11,281 nucleotides of DNA from an uncultured Holophagaceae bacterium. Lineage in GTDB: Bacteria; Acidobacteriota; Holophagae; Holophagales; Holophagaceae. The notes beneath the pieces were generated by a model that was not told where the DNA came from, searched no databases, and saw only the letters and a program-made list of their open reading frames with translations. Below, one piece after another: positions 1 to 9,000 of this stretch. Each line of letters opens with the position of its first letter. Within the stretch, counting starts at the first letter, position 1. The DNA lies in NCBI GenBank assembly GCA_903876615.1, contig CAIRAS010000485.1, positions 1 to 11,281 on the forward strand, given 5' to 3'. Both the position numbers and the translations under genes were made by a program.

Positions 1-1
1 C

Positions 2-3000
2 CAGAACCAGCTGCTGGTCCTGAAGCTGCAGGGCACCCCCCTGGACCTCACCACCCATGCCCCCACCAGCGGCCAGGCCCTGGTGTTCAACGGTGCCTCG
101 TGGGTGCCCTCCAGCGTGGCGGGTCCCACGGGCCCCCAGGGATCCCAAGGGCCCCAGGGCCTGAAGGGCGACACCGGCGCCACGGGGGCCCAGGGCCCCA
201 TCGGCCTCACCGGCGCAAACGGCGCCGCAGGCTCGAAGGGGGACACCGGTGCCGCCGGCGTGAGCCCCTTCTCGCTGAACGGCACCGATGCGGTCTTCCC
301 CTCCGGCGCGGTGGCCGTGGGTGCGGAGAAGCCCAGCGCCGCTGCTGCCCTGGAGGTGGCCTCCACCACCAAGGGCTTCCTGCCCCCGCGCATGAGTGCG
401 GCCCAGCGGACCAGCATCGCGAGCCCCGTGGCGGGCCTGCTGGTCTACCAGACCGATGGCACTGCGGGGCTCTACCAGTTCGATGGCAGTGCCTGGTCCC
501 AGGTGGGCAGCGGCAGTGTCACCAGCGTCAGCGGCACGGCCCCGCTGACCGTGACGGGGACCACCTCGCCGGTGGTGAGCCTGGCCAAGGCCAGCGGCAC
601 CGCAGACGGCTACCTGGCGGCCATGGACTTCGCGGCCTTCAGCGCCACCACCGCCGGCAGCCTGAAGGCCGCCAGCAACCTCGGCGACCTGACCGACAAG
701 GCCGCCGCCCGGGGCAACCTGGGCCTCGGCAGTGTCGACAACACCGCCGACAGCGCCAAGCCTGTCTCTACCGCCGCCCAGGCGGCCCTGGACCTGAAGG
801 CCCCCCTCGCCAGCCCCACCTTCACGGGCACCGTGAGTGGGGTCACCAAGGCCATGGTCGGCCTCGGCAGCGTCGACAACACCGCGGACACCAACAAGCC
901 CGTGTCCTCGGCCGCGCAGACCGCCCTGGACCTGAAGGCGCCCCTCGCCAGCCCCACCTTCACGGGCACCGTCACCGGCGTCACCAAGGCCATGGTCGGC
1001 CTGGGCAACGTGGACAACCTGCAGCACACCGTGGGTGCCGCCCTCGACCCCTCGGCAGCCGCCGACAGCACGTTGGGCTATGCCGTGGGCTCCCGCTGGG
1101 TGACCGTCGCGGGCAAAGAGTTCATCTGCACGGACGCCACCGCCACGGCGGCGCTCTGGCAGGAGCTGACGGGCACCGCCACGGGCAGCCTGAAGGCCGC
1201 CAGCAACCTCAGCGACCTGGTCGACAAGGCCGCTGCCCGCGGCAACCTGGGCCTCGGCAGCCTCAACAACACGGCCGATGCAGACAAGCCCGTCTCCTCC
1301 GCCACCCAGACGGCCCTGGACCTGAAGGCCCCCCTCGCCAGTCCCACCTTCACGGGCACCGTGAGTGGGGTCACCAAGGCCATGGTCGGCCTCGGCAGCG
1401 TCGACAACACCGCGGACACCAACAAGCCCGTGTCCTCGGCCGCCCAGACCGCCCTGGACCTGAAGGCCCCCCTGGAGTCCCCCACCTTCACCGGCACCGT
1501 CACCGGCGTCACCAAGGCCATGGTCGGCCTGGGCAACGTGGACAACCTGCAGCACACCGTGGGCGCGGCCCTCGACCCCTCGGCAGCCGCGGACAGCACG
1601 GTGGGCTATGCCGTGGGCTCCCGCTGGGTGACCGTCGCGGGCAAAGAGTTCATCTGCACCAGCGCCACCGCCACTGCAGCGGTCTGGCAGGAGCTGACGG
1701 GCACGGCCACCGGCAGCCTGAGGGCCGCCAGCAACCTCAGCGACCTGGTCGACAAGGCCGCTGCCCGCGCCAACCTTGGGCTCGGCAGCCTCAACAACAC
1801 GGCCGATGCAGACAAGCCCGTCTCCACCGCCACGCAGACGGCCCTGACGACCAAGGCCGACCTAACCGGGGCGACCTTCACGGGGACGGTGGTTGCGCCA
1901 GCCTTCACGGGCCCCCTCGCGGGCAACGCCAGCAGTGCCACCTTGGCCGCAGGCTTATCAGCCACCCTGGCCGTGACCAGCGGCGGCACCGGGGCCATCA
2001 CCGCCTCCGCGGCGCTGACCGCACTGGGCGCAGCGGCATCCGGCACTAATACGGATCTCACCGCCCTGCGCGGTCTCAATGAGCAGAATGCCCTCCAGGT
2101 GGGCCCCTACGGCGCGACGGCGGGCAAGACCGGCGAGGTGCGTTTCCTCGGTCTCGCGGGCGATGCCACGAAATACCTCGCGCTGAAAGGGCCCGACGCA
2201 CCGACGACGGGGATCACCTTTACGCTACCTGCCAACGCCGGCACGAACGGCCAGGTCCTCAGCACGGATGGCAGCGGCGTCCTGGCCTGGGCGAACGGCG
2301 CGGCCGGTGCCGTGACCAGCGTGGCCACCGGCACGGGCCTGACCGGCGGCCCCATTTCCAGCACGGGCACCATCGCCCTCGCCGATACGGCAGTGACTCC
2401 CGGTGCCTACACCCGGTCCAGCATCCTCGTCGATCAGCAGGGTCGCATCACCTCTGCTGCCAGCGGCGGGGCCATCAGCCTGACCAGCGAGGTCACCGGC
2501 ACCCTGCCCTTGGCCAGGGGCGGCACGGGCACCACTACCGGGTCCATCACGGGCACCGAGGCGCTGACGCTTGCCGCCGGTGCCGGCAACAACAATGTCA
2601 CCCTCGCCCCCACCGGCACCGGCGCCGTGGTGCTCGGCAGCTCCGTTGGTGTGGGCACGCCCACCCCCGACGCCACCGCCGCCCTGGAGGTGGCGTCGAC
2701 CACCAAGGGCTTCCTGGTGCCCCGCATGACGGCCTCCGAGCGCAACCTGATCACGGCCCCGGCCACGGGCCTGCTGATCTACCAGACCGACAACACCCCC
2801 GGGTTCTACTACAACAGCGGCACGCCCAGCGCGAAGTCCTGGAGCGGCCCCTTCGGCACCAGCACTGCCAACGGCACCGTCACCAGCGTCACGGGCACGG
2901 GACCCCTCACCGTCACCGCCGGGACCAGCACACCTGAGATCAGCATCGCCAAGGCCACCGGCAGCGCCGATGGCTATCTTGCGAAGGAGGATTTCACCAC

Positions 3001-6000
3001 CTTCAGCGGCAAGCAGGCCGCCCTGACCGGCTCGGGCTTCGTAAAGGCCTCCGGTAGCACAATCAGCTACGACCCCACCACCTACGCCACGGACGCCGCC
3101 ACCGTCCACCTCGCGGGCACTGAAACCATCACCGGCGCCAAGACCTTCACCGCGACCACCACGACGGTCAGCGCGCTCTCCGCCACGACCGGCAGCTTCA
3201 CGGGGGCGGTCTCGGCCGCGGGGTTCACGGGCAATGCCGATACGGCCACCACGGCCGGGAATCTCAGCGCCGCCGCGCTGTTGCCGACCGGCACCACGGC
3301 GGCGACCCCGGCGGCGGCCGACAACAGTGCCAAGCTGGCCACCACGGCCTTCGTGGTGGGGCGGGCCTTGAAGGACCACCGGGCGATCGGCGCCCCCAGT
3401 GGGACTGACGACGCCACCCAGGGCTACGCGGTCGGCTCCCGCTGGCTGGATACCGCCAGCAACCTCCTCTATGAGTGCACCAGCGTCAGCACCGAGGGTG
3501 CGGCCGCCTGGACGACGGTGAGCGTCGGCGGCATGGCCTGGGGCGCCATCAGCGGCACCCTCGCCAACCAGACCGATCTGTCCACCGCCCTGAGCGGCAA
3601 GGTGGCCGCCAATGCGGCGATCACCGGCGGGACCAAGACAAAGATCACCTATGACGCCAAGGGCCTGGTGACGGGCGGTGGCGAGCTGGTCTCCAGCGAC
3701 ATCCCGGATAACGCTGCCAGCACCAGCGGCACGGCTGCGAATGTCACCGGCACCGTGGCGGCGACCCATGGCGGCACCGGCCAGTCCGGCGGCTATGCCA
3801 AGGGCGACCTGCTCTACGCCCCCGAAGCCAGCACCCTGTCGAAGCTGGGCATCGGCACCACAAGCCAGGTCCTCACGGTCAGCGGGGACGGCCTCCCGGC
3901 CTGGACCTCCTCCGCCTCCCAGTGGAGCACCAGCGGCAGCACCCTCAACTACACCGCGGGGAATGTCGGCATCGGCACCACTGCGCCGGGGGCCCTGCTC
4001 TCCTTCGGGAGCAACCTCAACGCCCAGCAGCTGCTGATCTATGAGGCGGACGGCTACGGCAACAAGGACCGCTACGGCTTCGGCATCCAGGCGAGCGAGC
4101 TCCGGAGCTTCGTGCCGGCCACTGCCGCGATGACCTTCGGGACCATCAACCGGGCCGACGGCACCACCTACACCCCAACGATGCAGATGACCGCGAACCT
4201 GCTGAGTGTGACGGGCGATGTCAATGTCACTGGGGCCTTCAAGGTCAACGGCACCGCCCTCACCACCACCGCGGGCGGGACCACGACCATCGCCGGCACC
4301 GCCATCAGCGGGGATATCAGCGGCCAGGCGGGCACCGTCGCGAACGGCGTCTACACCACCGGCACCTATGCCAACCCCGCCTGGCTTACCGCCCTGGCGG
4401 GCAGCAAGGTCACCGGCGCCATCAGCGGCCAGGCGGGCAGCGTCGCGAACGGCGTCTACACCAACACCGCGAACACCCTCAGCACCGGCGAGCAGAGCAT
4501 CGCCACCGGTGGGGTCGCCAACCGGGGGCTCATCATCCAGGGCACCGACGGGCAGACGGCGAACCTCCAGGAATGGCAACGCAGCGGCGGTGCTGCGGTC
4601 GCCTGGGTCAGCAAGGACGGCATCCTGAGCGGCAACGGCGCAGGGCTGACCAATGTGCCGGCCTCCACCAATTTCAGCGGCTCCCTGAGTGGTGATGTGA
4701 CCGGAGCGATGGGTACCACCGTGGTGGCCAAGGTGGCCGGCACCGCTGCCAGCACTGTGCTGGCCGGAGCCTCCCTGGCGAACACGGCGACGAATGCCAA
4801 CACCGCCGCCATGCTCGTCAAGCGGGATGACAGTGGCGACTTCGCCGCCGGGACCATCACCGCGACCCTCACCGGCAACGTCACCGGCAACCTCATGGGC
4901 AATGTCACCGGCAATGCCGATACCGTCACCCACGGTGTATACACCACCACGTCGAACGAGATCACCACGGGCGACCAGAGCATCGCCACCGGCGAAGCCA
5001 CCAAGAAGGGTCTGGTCATCAAGGGGAGCGCGGGCCAGTCGGTCAACCTGCAGGAGTGGCAGACCAGCGCCGGCACCGTGGTGGCCTATGTGACCAAGGA
5101 CGGCATCCTCTCCGGGAATGGCTCCGGCCTCAGCAACCTCAACGCCGGCACCGTCACCAACGTCACCGCCAGCTCGCCGCTCTCGGTCAGCAACCCCACC
5201 ACCACCCCCGCCATCACCCTGTCCGGAATCGTCCCTCTGGAAAATGGTGGCACGGGTGCCAGCGATGCCAGCGGCGCGCGCACCAGCCTGGGCCTGGGCT
5301 CGGCGACGGCCGCCCAGAGCAGTTTGGGCTTTGGCACCGCCGCCCTGGTCAATACCGGCAGTTCCTCGGGTCAGATCCCGGTGCTGAACGCCTCCAACCA
5401 GCTCGACGCGGCCCTGCTGCCCGTGACCGGTCTTACCTACAAGGGTGGGATCAGCCTTGCCGGCGATCCCGTCATTGCCGTGAACACGAACTCCGGAACC
5501 TACTACATCGTCACGGTGGCGGGACACTTGGGCGGTTCCTCGGGAACGGCCTTCAGTGCCGGGGACTGGATGATCTCCAACGGCAGCGCCTGGGACAAGA
5601 TCTCCAATAGCAGCGCTGTGGCCAGCGTGGCCGGGCAGACCGGTGTGGTCACCCTGGCCACCACGAACCTGACGGATGTGAGCACCACCGCCCCCACCAC
5701 GGATCAGGTGCTGGCCTGGAAGAGCGGCAAGTGGACCCCCACGACCGCCGCCAGCGGCAGCGTCACCAGCGTGGGGCTGGATGTCACCGGCACAGGACTC
5801 AGCACCGGCAGCGCCATCACCGGCAGCGGCAATCTCAGCCTGGGCGGCACCTTGAACGCGTCCCATGGCGGCACAGGGACCGCAGGCACCTTGACCGGCT
5901 ACGCGAAGGCCAATGGCACCAACGCCATGACCGCCAGTACCACCATCCCCGCTTCGGACGTCTCAGGCGTCCTGGGCGTGCTCAACGGGGGCACGGGCTC

Positions 6001-9000
6001 CAGCGATCTAGCCACGGCCCGCGCCAACCTGGGCCTCACCTCCGCCGCCACCCTGACCGCCGGCACCGCCGCCAACAACCTGGTGCAGCTGAACGACTCC
6101 CGCCAGCTCCCGGCGGTGGACGGCTCCCTGCTCACCAACGTCAGCGCCCCCCTGCTGTCCTTCGGCACCAGCACCAGCAACACCAAGGGCGGCACCGCGG
6201 CCCTGGGGGTCAACGCGGGCTCCTACAACTCGGCCTACGGCGCCGCCAGCCTCGGCGCCAACACCTCTGGAGGCTGGAACACGGCCCTGGGTGCCAGCGC
6301 CCTGGCCGCGGCCACGACGGCGGCAAACAACGTGGCCGTTGGCTACGCCGCAGGCGCTAACCTCACCGGCGGCTCTAACACAGCCCTGGGCACCTCGGCG
6401 CTCACCGGCGCCTCTGGCAGCACCGGGACGAGCAACGTGGCCATCGGCGCGAGCACCCTGCCGGCCCTGACCAGCGGGGCCAGCAACACCGTGGTCGGCA
6501 CCCAGGCCGGCACGGCCCTCACCACCGGCTCCGGCAACATCCTGGTCGGCGCCTCCAGCGGCTCTCTGCTCACCACCGGCAGCAACAACATCGACCTCGG
6601 GCACACCGGGGTGGCCGGCGACGCTGGCACCATCCGCATCGGCACCGCTGGCACCCAGACCGCGGCGTTCATCGCGGGCATCCGGAACGTGAGCTCCCTC
6701 CTGAGCACCCAGACCGTGGTGATCGATGCCAACGGCCAGCTGGGCTCGGTGACGAGCACCTCGGGCACCGTCACCGGGGTCACCGGCACGGCCAACCGCA
6801 TCACCGTCACCGGGACCACGACCCCCACCGTGGACATCTCCTCGGCCTACGTGGGCCAGAGCAGCATCACGACCACCGGCACCGTCACCTCCGGCACCTG
6901 GTCCGGGGCCTTCGGCACCGTCAGCGGCGCGAACCTGACTGCCCTGACCGCCGCGAACCTCACCGGCACGCTTCCCTCCACGGTGCTTGGCAACTCCACC
7001 CACTACCTGGGCACCACGGCGCTGGCGCTCAACCGGACTTCTGCGAACCAGGCCCTCACCGGCATCAGCAGCGTGACCTTCCCGGGCTCCACCAGCGGGA
7101 CCGCCACCCTCCAGGCCACCGCCACCGCCGGCACGACGACGCTTTCCCTCCCCATCGCCACCGGCACCCTGATCGGCACCGGCGACACCGGAACCGTTAC
7201 GAACACCATGCTGGCTGCGGGGACCATCGACCTCACCACCAAGGTCACCGGCACCCTGCCCGTGGCCAAGGGCGGCACCGGCGTGGCCACGCTGACCGGC
7301 TATGCCAAGGGCAGCGGCACCTCGGCGCTGAGCGCCGTCACCACCATCCCCGTGACCGACGGCGGCACGGGCGCCACCAGCGCTCCCGCTCAGGGCGGGG
7401 TCATCTACGGCAGCAGCACCAGCGCCTATGGCTCCACCGCCGCCGGCACCGCCGGGCAGGTGCTGGTGGCCAACGGGACCGGCGCCCCCACCTGGTCCAA
7501 TGCCGCGCCGACCATCTCCTCCGATGCCACCACCCAGAACACCAAGGCCGGTGGCCTGGCCCTGGCCGCAGCCAGCCCCGGCTCGGCCAACGCGGCCTTC
7601 GGCTACATGGCCCTGCAGGCCAACACAGGCACCAACAACGCAGCGTTCGGCTACCTGGCGCTGAATGGGAACACCAGCGGCAGCGCCAACGCCGGCTTTG
7701 GCTTCAAGTCCCTGATGACCAACACCGCCAGCTACAACACCGCCTTCGGCCACCAGGCCCTGCTGGCGAACTCCACCGGCACCTACAACATCGCCCTCGG
7801 CTACAACGCGGGGTCGAACCTGACTTTGGGGAACTACAACATCCACATCGGCAGCGCGGGCCTCAGTGCGGAAACGAACACCACCCGCATCGGCCAAGCC
7901 TATAACGGCGCGGCCTCACCCACGACGGGGCAGAACAAGACCTTCATCGCTGGCATCCGAAGCGCGACCCTGGCGGGCTCCAGCCCCCAGACGGTGGTGA
8001 TCGACGAGAACGGGCAGCTGAGCTCCGTGAGCAGCGGCGCGGGCATGGGCTCCGTCACCAGCGTGGGCCTGTCCGGCGGCAGCACGGGCCTGACCACCTC
8101 AGGCGGACCGATCACCAGTGCGGGCACCCTCACCCTGACCGGGACCCTTGCGGTCACCAACGGTGGCACCGGGGCCACGACGGCACCCTCCCAATATGGG
8201 GTCATCTACGCCGGCACCACCGCCGCCTACGCCTCCACCGCCGCTGGCACCGCGGGCTACCTCCTGCAGTCCAATGGCGGCACCAGCGCTCCTTCCTGGC
8301 AGGCCACGGTGCCTGTGGCCAGGGGTGGCACAGGCCAGAGCAGCGCCGGCACCAGCGGCCAGGTGCTCACCTCCACGGGCAGCTCCACGGCCTGGGCCAC
8401 CCAGTGGCTGAACGACACCAACGGGCTGCTCAGCTACGCCGGCGGTCCCGCCGGGGTCAGTGGGCAGGCTGCGGCCTATACCCCAGCGAACTTTCAGGAC
8501 CAGAACGGCCTGCTCCTCCACGCCTACCAGTCGGGTGCCGGGACGGTGGGCAGCATCATCGCCCCCGGGGCAGTTTCGGGCAACTGGAACTCCCACCTTG
8601 CCTTCTGGACCCGGGCCAGCGGGGCCGCCGAGGTGGTCACCGAGCGCATGCGCCTGGACTCCGCGGGCAACCTGGGCATCGGCAAGACCAGCCCCGCCTA
8701 CAAGCTGGATGTGGCCGGTGACGTGAACATCACCGGTACCTTCAAGGTGAACGGCACGGCCATCAACAGCGGCACGGTCACCGGCGTCACCGGCACGACC
8801 AGCCGCATCACCATCGGCGGCACCCCCGCGGCTCCCACCGTGGACATCGCCTCGGCCTACGCCGGCCAGAACACCATCACCACCACGGGCACCGTCACCT
8901 CGGGCACCTGGTCGGGCTTGTTCGGCGCCGTCAGTGGCGCGAACCTGACCGCCCTGACCGCCGGCAACCTCGCAGGGACGATTCCCTCCACGGTCCTAGG

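Larger units (their letters stand above)
659..1846 (+). repeat. 528-bp tandem repeat (module B): two full copies and a truncated third
   Basis: Copies begin at 659, 1187 and 1715, so the period is exactly 528 bp (176 codons) both times. Each starts with SL(K/R)AASNL(G/S)DL and passes through 'NLGLGS', two 'PTFTGTV' repeats and a GYAVGSRW module. By my count copies 1 and 2 differ at about 13 of 176 residues. They share a perfect 101-bp match (815-915 with 1343-1443). The third copy is close for 132 bp, to 1846, and then diverges into a 'TFTGTV' sequence. The motifs are classic phage tail-fibre shaft repeats. The near-identity suggests recent duplication or ongoing gene conversion. Confidence 0.92.

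Noticed and set aside
83..85. GTG at 83 as the start codon of the giant gene
   Set aside because: The frame is open to the window edge and upstream codons read as fibre-like sequence (LTTHAPTSGQAL) continuous with VFNGASW. No ribosome binding site is seen, and the real start lies upstream.
659..1846. CRISPR-like array
   Set aside because: The repeat units are 138 and 528 bp, fully coding and in frame, without short palindromic repeats or unique spacers.
100..2049. Open frame of about 649 codons on the plus strand, shifted against the giant gene
   Set aside because: The product is an implausible Arg/His/Gly/Pro-rich sequence (for example GHQGHGRPRQRRQHRGHQQA). The overlapping frame gives clear fibre motifs, so this one is a by-product of codon bias.
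2225..5866. Long open frame on the minus strand (about 1,213 codons) opposite the giant gene
   Set aside because: Its product is a Gly/Ala/Arg/Asp-rich string with repeats that mirror the sense-strand modules. Long antisense frames are expected opposite GC-rich genes lacking A/T-rich codons. No domain is recognisable.
6008..7897. Long open frame on the minus strand (about 629 codons)
   Set aside because: Same artefact: composition and repeat pattern are shadows of modules F, G and H, with no recognisable fold or start signal.
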